A DNA stretch of 64,000 bases from Corynebacterium sp. TAE3-ERU12 (GTDB lineage Bacteria > Actinomycetota > Actinomycetes > Mycobacteriales > Mycobacteriaceae): NCBI RefSeq assembly GCF_019209905.1, contig NZ_JAHUTM010000001.1, positions 992,001 through 1,056,000 of the forward strand. The letters run 5' to 3'. A model generated the notes under the pieces. It was not told the DNA's origin and searched no databases. It saw only the letters and a program-made list of their open reading frames with translations. A program made the position numbers and the translations under genes. Shown piece after piece: positions 1 to 8,299 of the stretch (positions within the stretch are counted from its first letter, which is position 1; every line of letters starts with the position of its first letter).

Positions 1-1
1 C

Positions 2-1402
2 GATGGCTTGCGTCTTGCCAACCGACAAGTGCGTCGCACCGATCTCACCATCGCTACCGAAGACCACAACGTGCCCACCACCAACCTGCTGGCAGGCATT
101 ACTGACCCGGTCTCGCGCACCCAGGTGGAAACACTGCGCAAAAACTGCGAAGAGTTCGGCGTACGACTGCACCCCATGGGCGACCTCGAGCAGGGCATCG
201 TCCACGTCGTTGGCCCCCAGCTTGGTCTCACCCAGCCCGGAACCACCGTGGTTTGTGGCGACTCACACACCGCCACCCACGGCGCCTTCGGGGCGATGGC
301 CTTCGGCATCGGCACCTCCGAAGTCGAACACGTGCTAGCCACCCAGACGCTGCGGCTGAAGCCATTCAAAACCATGGCCGTCAACGTCTCCGGCGAACTG
401 CAGCCCGGGGTGACCTCCAAAGACCTCATCCTCGCAATCATCGCCAAAATCGGTACCGGCGGCGGCCAGGGGCACGTCATTGAGTACCGCGGCGAAGCCA
501 TCGAGAAGCTATCGATGGAAGCGCGGATGACAATCTGCAATATGTCCATCGAGGCCGGTGCCCGTGCCGGAATGATCGCGCCGGATGAGACCACCTTCGA
601 ATTCCTCAAAGGCCGCCCCCACGCACCCCAGGGGCAGCAGTGGGATGAAGCCGTGGAGTACTGGCGCTCCCTGGTCACCGATAACGATGCCGAATTCGAC
701 ACCGTCGTCGAGATCGACGGCTCCGCTCTGTCGCCGTTTATCACCTGGGGCACAAACCCCGGCCAGGGCGTGCCACTGAACTCCGATATCCCGGACCCCG
801 AGCTGTTCCCCGATGAATCCGAGCGCATCGCCGGTCGCCGCGCGCTGGAATATATGGACCTCGTCCCAGGCACGCCCATCCGCGATATCCCGGTCGACGT
901 CGTATTCGTCGGCTCGTGCACCAACGGCCGTATTGAAGATATGCGTGCTGCTGCTGAGGTCATGCGTGGCCGCAAGGTCGCCGAAAACGTCCAGATGCTG
1001 GTGGTGCCCGGTTCAGCGCGGGTGCGTGAACAAGCCGAAGCCGAAGGCCTGGACAAGATCTTCCTCGCCGCCGGTGCCGAATGGCGCCAGCCGGGTTGTT
1101 CCATGTGCCTGGGCATGAACCCCGACCAGCTCACCCCCGGCCAACGCTGCGCATCGACCTCCAACCGTAACTTCGAGGGACGCCAAGGCAAGGGCGGCCG
1201 CACCCACCTGCTGTCCCCAGCCGTGGCCGCCGCCACCGCCGTGACCGGTAAATTCCGCGCTCCGGCGGACCTGGAACCGGTGTCGGAAGAACAGCTAGCC
1301 CGCTTCGATGAGAAGGCCGCAGCTGTAGTTATCGAACCCGGTTCGGAAACTGGGGCCGGTGGCCCGATTAGCCTGCCGATGCCGACCGCGGAATCGGCCT
1401 AA
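2..1402 (+). CDS. leuC: 3-isopropylmalate dehydratase large subunit, 5' end cut by window
   Basis: Aconitase-family subunit that isomerises 2-isopropylmalate to 3-isopropylmalate in leucine synthesis, working as a heterodimer with LeuD. The frame is open to the first bases of the window, and the readable sequence begins [12 protein letters not shown], so the start lies upstream. Visible family marks are the GDSHT stretch, the SCTNGRIED motif and the Fe-S ligand motif PGCSMCLG, with cysteines that bind the 4Fe-4S cluster. About 466 codons remain, close to the full family length of about 470-480, so only a few N-terminal residues are missing. leuD follows after 30 bp, so the two form an operon. 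Confidence 0.97.
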   Translation, partial: DGLRLANRQVRRTDLTIATEDHNVPTTNLLAGITDPVSRTQVETLRKNCEEFGVRLHPMGDLEQGIVHVVGPQLGLTQPGTTVVCGDSHTATHGAFGAMAFGIGTSEVEHVLATQTLRLKPFKTMAVNVSGELQPGVTSKDLILAIIAKIGTGGGQGHVIEYRGEAIEKLSMEARMTICNMSIEAGARAGMIAPDETTFEFLKGRPHAPQGQQWDEAVEYWRSLVTDNDAEFDTVVEIDGSALSPFITWGTNPGQGVPLNSDIPDPELFPDESERIAGRRALEYMDLVPGTPIRDIPVDVVFVGSCTNGRIEDMRAAAEVMRGRKVAENVQMLVVPGSARVREQAEAEGLDKIFLAAGAEWRQPGCSMCLGMNPDQLTPGQRCASTSNRNFEGRQGKGGRTHLLSPAVAAATAVTGKFRAPADLEPVSEEQLARFDEKAAAVVIEPGSETGAGGPISLPMPTAESA

Positions 1403-1432
1403 ACGCCGCGGGATATCAAGGAGAACACCCCC

Positions 1433-2041
1433 ATGATGGAGAAATTCACCACCCACACCGGTATTGGCGTGCCGTTGAAGCGGTCCAATGTCGATACAGA
1501 CCAGATCATCCCGGCGGTCTACCTCAAGCGTGTCACCCGCACTGGCTTTGCCGACGGACTGTTCAACAACTGGCGTACCAACGAAGAAGATTTCGTCCTC
1601 AACCAGGACGAGTACGCCGCTGGTTCAGTGCTGGTCGCCGGGCCCGATTTTGGTACTGGTTCCTCGCGTGAGCACGCAGTATGGGCACTGATGGACTACG
1701 GCTTCCGCGTCGTGCTGTCGTCTCGTTTCGCTGATATTTTCCGCGGCAATTCCGCTAAGGCGGGCCTGTTGGCCGGCCAGATGGAGCAGGGCGATATTGA
1801 ACTGCTGTGGAAGCTGCTCGACGAGGAACCCGGCCGCAGCGTCACCGTTGACCTTGAAAAACGCAATGTTTCCTGCGGGGACGTCGTACTGCCCTTCCAG
1901 GTTGATGACTATATTCGCTGGCGCCTGCTCGAAGGCCTTGACGATATCTCGCTGACCCTGCGCAATGAGGATGCGATTAGCCAATACGAGAGCAATCGTC
2001 CGGCGCATAAGCCGCGCACGCTGCAGCAAGACGCCCAGTAG
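1433..2041 (+). CDS. leuD: 3-isopropylmalate dehydratase small subunit
   Basis: Swivel-domain partner of LeuC in leucine synthesis. The 202-residue protein has the usual family length. It shows the N-terminal [10 protein letters not shown] segment and the GTGSSREHA loop that contributes to substrate binding. Two ATG codons lie in tandem (1433 and 1436); the second matches the usual N-terminus MEKF. A Shine-Dalgarno AAGGAG lies about 10 nt upstream, within the 30-bp gap after leuC, indicating translation from a leuCD transcript. Confidence 0.97.
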   Translation: MMEKFTTHTGIGVPLKRSNVDTDQIIPAVYLKRVTRTGFADGLFNNWRTNEEDFVLNQDEYAAGSVLVAGPDFGTGSSREHAVWALMDYGFRVVLSSRFADIFRGNSAKAGLLAGQMEQGDIELLWKLLDEEPGRSVTVDLEKRNVSCGDVVLPFQVDDYIRWRLLEGLDDISLTLRNEDAISQYESNRPAHKPRTLQQDAQ

Positions 2042-2099
2042 TACGCCAGGTGCGTTATTTCGGGGGTAGGGCCTTCGAATAAATAAAAGATTTTGCAGT

Positions 2100-2115
2100 A
2101 AAGACTATTGTCTTT
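2100..2115. other. perfect inverted repeat upstream of the HU gene
   Basis: AAAGAC-TATT-GTCTTT is a perfect 6-bp inverted repeat in an AT-rich gap between leuD and the HU gene. It is too AT-rich for a normal terminator and has no T-tract after it. It could be an operator or part of the HU promoter region; the function is unknown. Confidence 0.35.
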
Positions 2116-2171
2116 GGCTAAATTGTTGGGCAATGCCGTCGGCACCAACAACCACTGCGGAAGGCCCTACA

Positions 2172-2513
2172 GTGAACAAATCGCACCTGGTATCTCAGCT
2201 CGCCGTCCGCCTTGGCATCACCCAAGCCCAAGCCGCGACCATGGTGGAACACACCCTGGACATCATTGTCCGCAGTGTGGCCGAAGGCGACGCAGTCACC
2301 ATCATGGGTTTTGGCACCTTCGATGCCAAAGACCGGGCAGCACGACGGGCACGCAACCCGCATACCGGCGCCGAAATATCCGTACCCGCCATACGGACCC
2401 CGACCTTCCGGCCAGCGAAGTATTTCCGCACCGTCGTCGCCGACGGCGAAATACCGCACACCTGCGGGCACACCGTGCGCCGCAGTTCCTCGCACGGCAG
2501 CTTCGGCGGCTAA
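2172..2513 (+). CDS. HU-family histone-like DNA-binding protein
   Basis: Small nucleoid protein of about 113 residues. The chosen GTG start gives MNKSHLVSQLAVRLGIT, the typical HU N-terminus, and is preceded by GGAAGG at 2159-2164. An upstream ATG at 2133 would add 13 atypical residues. The DNA-binding arm is visible as GFGTFDAKDRAARRARNP followed by RTPTFRPAKYF. Unlike mycobacterial HupB there is no long lysine/alanine-rich C-terminal tail; instead there is a short Ser/His/Gly tail. In corynebacteria an HU gene typically sits beside leuD, so the context agrees. It is a single-gene unit facing mutT1. Confidence 0.9.
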   Translation: MNKSHLVSQLAVRLGITQAQAATMVEHTLDIIVRSVAEGDAVTIMGFGTFDAKDRAARRARNPHTGAEISVPAIRTPTFRPAKYFRTVVADGEIPHTCGHTVRRSSSHGSFGG

Positions 2514-2515
2514 AA

Positions 2516-2534
2516 ACCCCGGCGGATAACCGGG
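2516..2534 (-). terminator. Rho-independent terminator of mutT1
   Basis: CCCCGG...CCGGGG stem with a short loop between the convergent HU and mutT1 genes. Read on the minus strand, the stem is followed by a T5 run, so it terminates mutT1; there is no T-run on the plus strand. Confidence 0.75.
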
Positions 2535-2542
2535 GAGTGTCG

Positions 2543-3532
2543 CTACTTAATCGCCAGGGCGGAAGCGTAGTAGTCAGCAGTTGTCAACACGCCGTCATTA
2601 AAGCCCAGCACCCATGCTGAGCCTTTCATGCACGGCACCTCATCAGTCTCGAGCGGCAGTGTGCCTTTGGCTGATAGCGAGGCGATCATGTCCGGAATAA
2701 TCATCCCCTGAGCGCAGATCACTGACACTCCGCCTTCAGCGACAACGTCGGCAAATGCCTTTTTCGCCGACACCATCGAATTGAGCCAGCCATCATCACC
2801 GAAGCGGGAATCGACTTCCACCTCAACCCCCAACTCAGCGGCAAGAGGTTGCACGGTTTGCTGACAACGGTCCGGCTCAGCTGCATAAATCCGCTCCGGG
2901 CGGAAGGGGAGTAGCTCTGCCACAAGCAATTCCGACTGCCGGCGGCCCTTCTTATCCAGAGGCCGACGGTAATCCTCACCAGCCCACTTCTTACGGGAAT
3001 GGGCGCGGCCATGCCGGACATAAATCACGCGGGTATCAGGTTCTTTCGCCAAGCGCTTGGCGGCCTTATCCAACACACCGCTATCGAGCTCATAACTGAC
3101 CAGTTCGCGGGCTTTATCCAGGGATACCCAGCGGATCTCATCAACCTCAGAATTAGGCGTGAAATCACCACCGAGGACCTCCGCGGTCCAGTACCAGACC
3201 ATTTTGGTGCGATCCTTGACCGGGTATTCCACGTTGCCCAACAGTTTGCCCAGGCGAACCTGGTAGCCGGTTTCCTCACGGATTTCGCGCTCTGCAGTTG
3301 CCGGCAGGTTCTCGCCCGGGTCGAGCTTGCCCTTGGCAAGGGACCAGTCGTCATAGTGCGGGCGGTGGATGACGGCGATTTCCGGGTCAGCGGGGTTGCC
3401 CCGCCATAACACCGCACCAGCGGCATAGGTGGGTTTGCTTACCCCTTCAGCAGGTTTGACGGGAATCGCGCGGCGGCGACCACAGAGATCGGAATCGTTG
3501 ATGATGTCCTTGTCGTTTTCGCGCAAAGCCAT
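2543..3532 (-). CDS. mutT1: MutT1-type Nudix hydrolase fused to a histidine phosphatase domain
   Basis: 329-residue two-domain protein of the type that in mycobacteria hydrolyses 8-oxo-(d)GTP and diadenosine polyphosphates, keeping oxidised nucleotides out of DNA and RNA. The Nudix domain (about residues 35-150) carries the full box GX5EX7REUXEEXGU at about residues 68-90. The C-terminal histidine phosphatase domain shows the catalytic RHG at about residues 173-175. The second phosphatase histidine region reads AQG instead of the more common SHG. The gene is convergent with HU and shares the terminator between them. Confidence 0.92.
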   Translation of the reverse strand: MALRENDKDIINDSDLCGRRRAIPVKPAEGVSKPTYAAGAVLWRGNPADPEIAVIHRPHYDDWSLAKGKLDPGENLPATAEREIREETGYQVRLGKLLGNVEYPVKDRTKMVWYWTAEVLGGDFTPNSEVDEIRWVSLDKARELVSYELDSGVLDKAAKRLAKEPDTRVIYVRHGRAHSRKKWAGEDYRRPLDKKGRRQSELLVAELLPFRPERIYAAEPDRCQQTVQPLAAELGVEVEVDSRFGDDGWLNSMVSAKKAFADVVAEGGVSVICAQGMIIPDMIASLSAKGTLPLETDEVPCMKGSAWVLGFNDGVLTTADYYASALAIK

Positions 3533-3608
3533 GGGGTAACTCCTACTAGTACCTAGCGTCGAGGAGTGGCTGCCTCGGGGTATGGACAGTCAAACCGCTC
3601 CACATCTC

Positions 3609-3685
3609 GGTCGGTGCCAGTCTAACCGCCTAGACCGACCTCGGCGCGTTGGCTCATAACCTCCGGCGCTAGTGCCGGAGCCAAC
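3609..3685. repeat. pair of nested stem-loops between accD-like gene and mutT1
   Basis: The 185-bp gap holds two hairpins. One pairs GGTCGG (3609) with CCGACC (3640), with an inner TCTA/TAGA stem. The other is a perfect CTCCGGC-N6-GCCGGAG at 3661-3680. GTTGGCTC at 3648-3655 could alternatively pair with GAGCCAAC at 3678-3685, which would compete with the second hairpin. They lie downstream of the carboxylase operon on the minus strand and just before mutT1. There is no T-tract, so they are not classical terminators. Confidence 0.5.
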
Positions 3686-3717
3686 GCAGCACGGGCAGAC
3701 ACTTCGGTGCGGGGTAG

Positions 3718-5313
3718 TTATGCCGGGAAGTTGCCGTGTTTGGGCGATGAGGAAGGCTGTGGCCGACTCGCATGCCAACGGTGTAACTCTTCAATAAGCC
3801 TGTCGCGGGTCGCATCGGGAGCGATAACATCATCAATGTCACCTTCGCTGACCGCACGATGAACATTCATGACTTCTTTTTCATACTCTTTGCGTAGCTC
3901 TTCGCGAACGCGCGAGCGTTCGTCTGCGTCGTCGATTGAAGCAAGCCTGCGCCGGTACAGAATGTCTACTGCACCGTTAGCTCCCATAACGGCTACCTGC
4001 GCCGTCGGCCACGCAAGAACCCGGTCAGCACCGAGAGCCTTCGACCCTAGGACATCGAAGGCGCCGCCATACCCTTTCCTAACGACAACTGTTAATAGAT
4101 GGCAGCTGGCTCTGGCATAAGAGAAAAGCAATTTAGATCCCCGTCGGATAATTCCGCCAGCTTCGACGTCTTTACCAGGCAAATAACCGGGAACATCAAC
4201 TAAAGAAACGATGGGAACATTGAACGCATCGCAGAGCTGAACGAAGGCAGCCCCTTTTTCTGACGACTCTGAGTCCAGCGTTCCTGCATAGTAGCGAGGG
4301 TTGTTGGCCACAATGCCGACCGGAAACCCACCTAGGCAGGCAAAACCAGTTGACAGCGATCTCGCATAATTTTGTTTAACCTCAAGGAACTCGCCGTAAT
4401 CGACAAGAGATCTGACAAGGTCGCGGACATCGTAGGACTCGCGAAAATCAGCAGGAACTACCTCGCTGGGTAAACGTTGTGGGACAACCTCAGATTCGAA
4501 GGAGTTGAAATTCCTTGGATAGCTTCCACAACTATCAGGGAGATAAGATAAGAAGCAGCGACAGTACTCAAAAGCGTCTTCTTCGTCAGCAGCCATGTAG
4601 TCGCAAAGACCGGACTTAGTTGCGTGGACTTCTGCTCCACCCAGCTCAAGAGCATCAACCGTTTCACCGATCTCTGCACGTACAACCGATGGTCCTGTGA
4701 CAAACATGAAAGAAGATTCGGCAACCATAACGACGCAATCTGTCATCGCAGGGCCGTACACCGCGCCACCAGCGCAAGCTCCTACGATAATGCTGACTTG
4801 GGGAACCGTGCCAGACAGTGCAGCAGTCTTATGAAAAATACGGCTATAGCTTGAAAGAGCTGAAACGCCCTCCTGTATTCGGGCTCCAGCTGAATTGATA
4901 ATTCCGACGATGGGAATTCTTTGTCGCTCCGCAAGTTCAAACAGTCGAAGCATCTTAGTTGCTTCCACTGCACCCAATGCGCCCGCGCCGCCTGAGTCGT
5001 ACTGAGCGTAAACAGCTACATCGCGACCATGAATCTTTCCTAGGCCCGTGATAATCGCAGGTAATTGTTCATGTTGATTAGGTGTGTACCCTAAAAACTC
5101 CCAGTGCTCCTGAAAAGTGCCAGCATCGACCAAGGCGGAAATCCGAGAAAGAACAGAAGCGCTGTTGCGTGCCTGTGCACGGTCTTCAATAACTCGGTTA
5201 CGCTCATGGTGCAACCTGTCGTAGTCAAGTCGCTGTGCGTTGAGAACCCTAGCTGTTACCCTTTTAACTTCATCCTCCTGGACAACGTTTTTTTCGCTAC
5301 TCGATTTCGTCAT
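3718..5313 (-). CDS. acyl-CoA carboxylase beta (carboxyltransferase) subunit
   Basis: 531-residue carboxyltransferase of the PccB/AccD family, which moves the carboxyl group from biotin to an acyl-CoA. Both crotonase-like halves are present: SAGARIQEG and GACAGGAVYGPA in the N-half, and DVPGYLPG, GGAFDVLGSK and WPTAQVAVMGANGAV in the C-half. Asp420 in GGAFD matches the position where an aspartate is associated with propionyl-CoA preference in Streptomyces PccB; the substrate remains inferred. The start overlaps the end of the biotin carboxylase gene by 17 bp, so the genes are co-translated. Base composition is clearly more AT-rich than the neighbours, suggesting acquisition by transfer. Confidence 0.9.
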   Translation of the reverse strand: MTKSSSEKNVVQEDEVKRVTARVLNAQRLDYDRLHHERNRVIEDRAQARNSASVLSRISALVDAGTFQEHWEFLGYTPNQHEQLPAIITGLGKIHGRDVAVYAQYDSGGAGALGAVEATKMLRLFELAERQRIPIVGIINSAGARIQEGVSALSSYSRIFHKTAALSGTVPQVSIIVGACAGGAVYGPAMTDCVVMVAESSFMFVTGPSVVRAEIGETVDALELGGAEVHATKSGLCDYMAADEEDAFEYCRCFLSYLPDSCGSYPRNFNSFESEVVPQRLPSEVVPADFRESYDVRDLVRSLVDYGEFLEVKQNYARSLSTGFACLGGFPVGIVANNPRYYAGTLDSESSEKGAAFVQLCDAFNVPIVSLVDVPGYLPGKDVEAGGIIRRGSKLLFSYARASCHLLTVVVRKGYGGAFDVLGSKALGADRVLAWPTAQVAVMGANGAVDILYRRRLASIDDADERSRVREELRKEYEKEVMNVHRAVSEGDIDDVIAPDATRDRLIEELHRWHASRPQPSSSPKHGNFPA

Positions 5314-7018
5314 TTTTGTCCTTTTCTATGCGTAGCAAGAGATCCCCTATACGTGGTCTGTCGCCAACCTTGAGTGACTGGACTATCCGCCCCGAAATGG
5401 GAGCACAAACCTTTTCCTCCATCTTCATAACTTCCGTTACGAGTACTACGTCACCGGATAAGACGACGTCGCCTGGATGTTTAGTCACGGCTACTACGGA
5501 ACATGGTCTCTGCGCGTAGACTGAGCCGTCGGCCGTCTGTTGATCAAGTGTGCTTAGCGCGTCGTACTTAGTGCGTCTCAGTTGGATGCTAAATGGATCA
5601 ACCGAGGGAATATCGTTAGCTACTAACGTTTGTGTTTTCGCTCCTGGTCCTTGTTTTTGACGCTGTAGCAATCTGGTTTTTCGGGGCAAAAAATCACTCT
5701 CAAACCACTGTGTTGTCACGGCATAGCTACTGGTTGCAAAGTCACTATCATCAAGCAAAGAGCGAAGTGTAGATAGAGATGTTGTTGGGCCTTCGATTAC
5801 TGTTTCGTTTAGAGCCCGTTGAAGTCGGTTAAGTGCTTCGTCACGTGTGTTGCCGTAAGCGATTACTTTAGCGACCAGTGGATCGAACCGGTCAGTAATC
5901 GTGCACCCGAGTACTGCATCTGTTTCAACGCGGACACCAGGACCTGCAGGCAGCTGGAGTCTTGAAATTTGTCCACCAGCGGTTCCTGTCGGGCTGCCTA
6001 AATCTTCAGCAGTTATGCGTGCTTCGATTGCGTGGCCAGATTGTGCTTCGGTCAGACCGACTCGTTTCCCAAGAGCGATTTCGAGCTGCGCCCGTACTAG
6101 GTCAATACTCGTTATTTCTTCGGTGACAGTATGCTCCACTTGGATTCTTGGATTGACCTCGAGAAAGTAGATGTTGTCGTTGCTTACCAAAAATTCACAG
6201 GTGCCAGCATTTGTATAACCCGCAGCCTTTAGTAAAAGCTTCGAGTAGTTGTGGAGCCGCGCAACATTACTCTCTGTTAGGTTAATTGCAGGTGCTTCCT
6301 CGACTAGCTTTTGGTTTCGTCGTTGGACTGAGCACTCTCTCGTCGAGAGGATGAGTGGTTCTGCGTCTACGTCGACAATGCACTGGGTCTCGATATGGCG
6401 TGGCCGCATGAGATACTTCTCTACGACATATTTGGTTAATGCCTCCGGGGATTGTTCATTTACCCGGAAAAATGTTTCGAGATCGCGCGCGTTTTCAATC
6501 TTTGTGATTCCTCGGCCTCCGCCACCGTCTACTCGTTTAAAAATAAACGGGTACCCATGTTTTTCAATGAAATTCCTGATGGAGTCTGCTTTGACATTTC
6601 CTTGGTCGATTCCGGGTATTGTGGGTATGCCGAGGCGTTCTGCTAATTTTCGGGCTTGTCCTTTTTCGCCAAGTGTGCGCATGCTAGCGGCATTTGGGCC
6701 GATAAATCGGATTTTATGTGCTGCTAGTTTTTCGACAAACTTAGGGTCCTCGGCAAAAAAGCCATATCCCGGGTGAACCAAATCTGCTCTGTGTTCTACA
6801 GCGAAATCCACCATTTCGTTTATATCGGTAAAGATTTCTGACCGGGGGTCCACCAGTACGGCCTGGCTGGCTAGTGTTGCGGCAATGCCACATGAATCAT
6901 CGGGCAATGTAGGCAGCACGGATTCACAACCCATCTCGTGCAGTGTCCGGATGATGCGCGTCGCTATTTCCCCTCGGTTGGCTACTAGAACTCGTACCGG
7001 CCTCTGGGAAGGCGACAT
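5297..7018 (-). CDS. acyl-CoA carboxylase alpha subunit (biotin carboxylase plus BCCP)
   Basis: 573-residue fusion of a biotin carboxylase (ATP-grasp) and a C-terminal biotin carrier domain, partner of the overlapping beta subunit. It begins VLVANRGEIATRIIRT. The ATP-grasp glycine loop is VDGGGGRGI, and the active-site stretch FLEVNPRIQVEHTVTEEI is intact. The biotinyl lysine is about Lys532 in EVMKME. It has the length of actinobacterial AccA/AccBC proteins (about 590). The N-terminal nucleotide-fold region diverges (TLPDDSCGIAATLA), so this is not a simple copy of the housekeeping subunit. No epsilon-subunit gene is seen nearby. AT-rich like its partner. AAAGG lies about 7 nt before the ATG. 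Confidence 0.9.
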   Translation of the reverse strand: MSPSQRPVRVLVANRGEIATRIIRTLHEMGCESVLPTLPDDSCGIAATLASQAVLVDPRSEIFTDINEMVDFAVEHRADLVHPGYGFFAEDPKFVEKLAAHKIRFIGPNAASMRTLGEKGQARKLAERLGIPTIPGIDQGNVKADSIRNFIEKHGYPFIFKRVDGGGGRGITKIENARDLETFFRVNEQSPEALTKYVVEKYLMRPRHIETQCIVDVDAEPLILSTRECSVQRRNQKLVEEAPAINLTESNVARLHNYSKLLLKAAGYTNAGTCEFLVSNDNIYFLEVNPRIQVEHTVTEEITSIDLVRAQLEIALGKRVGLTEAQSGHAIEARITAEDLGSPTGTAGGQISRLQLPAGPGVRVETDAVLGCTITDRFDPLVAKVIAYGNTRDEALNRLQRALNETVIEGPTTSLSTLRSLLDDSDFATSSYAVTTQWFESDFLPRKTRLLQRQKQGPGAKTQTLVANDIPSVDPFSIQLRRTKYDALSTLDQQTADGSVYAQRPCSVVAVTKHPGDVVLSGDVVLVTEVMKMEEKVCAPISGRIVQSLKVGDRPRIGDLLLRIEKDKNDEIE

Positions 7019-7154
7019 ATCATACCTTTCTCAACGAATTTATCGCTGCTCGCGAAGTCTTTGGCGCTAAAGCGGGCAGGGGCCAGAAATTTTCTGCGGA
7101 CGGCGCGTTCACTCGGCTTTGGACCGATACGCTTTGAATGCCAGTCCGCAGTAG

Positions 7155-7173
7155 TGAGGGTAGCCTAGTCTAA
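7155..7173. promoter_or_regulatory. DtxR-like operator in the acc/gpsA divergent region
   Basis: The 19-mer TGAGGGTAGCCTAGTCTAA matches the DtxR/IdeR consensus TWAGGTWAGSCTWACCTWA at 15 of 19 positions by hand count, including the central AGCCT. It lies 107 bp before gpsA and 137 bp before the carboxylase alpha gene, in a 261-bp divergent gap. Iron regulation of either unit is inference. Confidence 0.4.
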
Positions 7174-7279
7174 ACTACGGTCAATTGTGAATGGGGACAC
7201 CTGGGTTTCTTTCCCGCGGTTCATCGACGCTGCGCATACGATGTCCAGTACGTGGAGACAGGCAGGTCAAGGAGGCGGC

Positions 7280-8278
7280 ATGGTTCAGGTAGCGGTAATG
7301 GGCGCGGGCTCGTGGGGCACCACCCTGGCAAAGGTATTCGCCGACGCAGGTAACCCGGTAACACTGTGGGCACGCCGCGAACAGCAGGCCCGCCGAATCC
7401 AGATCACCCGCGAAAACCGTGATTATCTACCGGGGCTAAGCCTTCCTAATGGGCTCACCGCCACCGCGGATGCGCAGGCCACGCTTGCCGACGCCGACGT
7501 CGTCGTACTTGCTGTTCCCTCACAAACACTGCGCGACAACCTCACACGCTGGCGCGAATTCATTCCCGAATCGGCCACCCTGCTCAGCCTGGCAAAAGGC
7601 ATCGAACGGGATACCCATATGCGCATGAGTGAGGTCATTGCCGAAGTCGGTGAGTTCGATAATGAGCGCATTGCGGTGCTGTCCGGGCCGAACCTGGCCC
7701 GCGAGGTTGCCTCAGAACAACCCGCAGCAACCGTTATTGCCTGTATTGACGAAAACCGGGCCCGCTTGGTGCAAGCAGCAGTGGCAACCGGGTATTTCCG
7801 CCCGTACACCAACACTGATGTCATTGGCTGCGAGATCGGCGGTGCCTGCAAGAACGTTATCGCCCTGGCCTGCGGTATGGCCGCTGGCCAAGGTCTTGGC
7901 GAGAACACCCGGGCCACCATCATCACCCGGGGCCTTGCCGAAATCACGCGCCTGGGTACCGCCGCCGGAGCGGAAGCGAAAACCTTCTCCGGTCTGGCCG
8001 GGCTTGGTGACCTGGTGGCAACGTGTGCGTCCCCGCTATCGCGTAACCGCACCTTCGGGGAACGCCTGGGCAAGGGCGATACCGTCGAGCAGGCCCAACA
8101 CGCCACCCACGGCCAAGTCGCGGAGGGGGTCATTTCCAGTGTGTCGGTGTCGGCATTAGCAGCCGATCACGGGGTAGAAATGCCGATTACCGCCGCCGTT
8201 CATGGCGTATGCCATCAAGGCCTTGATGTGCCCGACACTATTCGCGCGCTGATGGGACGTAGCCGAAAAGCGGAGTAA
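7280..8278 (+). CDS. gpsA: NAD(P)H-dependent glycerol-3-phosphate dehydrogenase
   Basis: Makes sn-glycerol 3-phosphate from dihydroxyacetone phosphate for phospholipid synthesis. The ATG at 7280 is chosen because AAGGAGG precedes it closely and it gives the family N-terminus [20 protein letters not shown] with a Rossmann GxGxxG. A longer frame from 7187 adds 31 unrelated residues. The product is 332 residues, the normal size. The catalytic lysine region [16 protein letters not shown] and the [11 protein letters not shown] substrate segment are present. ddl follows after 21 bp but has its own -10-like box. Confidence 0.95.
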   Translation: MVQVAVMGAGSWGTTLAKVFADAGNPVTLWARREQQARRIQITRENRDYLPGLSLPNGLTATADAQATLADADVVVLAVPSQTLRDNLTRWREFIPESATLLSLAKGIERDTHMRMSEVIAEVGEFDNERIAVLSGPNLAREVASEQPAATVIACIDENRARLVQAAVATGYFRPYTNTDVIGCEIGGACKNVIALACGMAAGQGLGENTRATIITRGLAEITRLGTAAGAEAKTFSGLAGLGDLVATCASPLSRNRTFGERLGKGDTVEQAQHATHGQVAEGVISSVSVSALAADHGVEMPITAAVHGVCHQGLDVPDTIRALMGRSRKAE

Positions 8279-8285
8279 ACAGCGG

Positions 8286-8291
8286 TAGAAT
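8286..8291 (+). promoter_or_regulatory. -10 box TAGAAT, probable leaderless ddl promoter
   Basis: TAGAAT lies 8 nt before the ddl ATG, and there is no Shine-Dalgarno between them. This is the arrangement of leaderless transcripts, which are common in corynebacteria. It also supports 8300 as the start. Confidence 0.55.
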
Positions 8292-8299
8292 CGCCTGCC

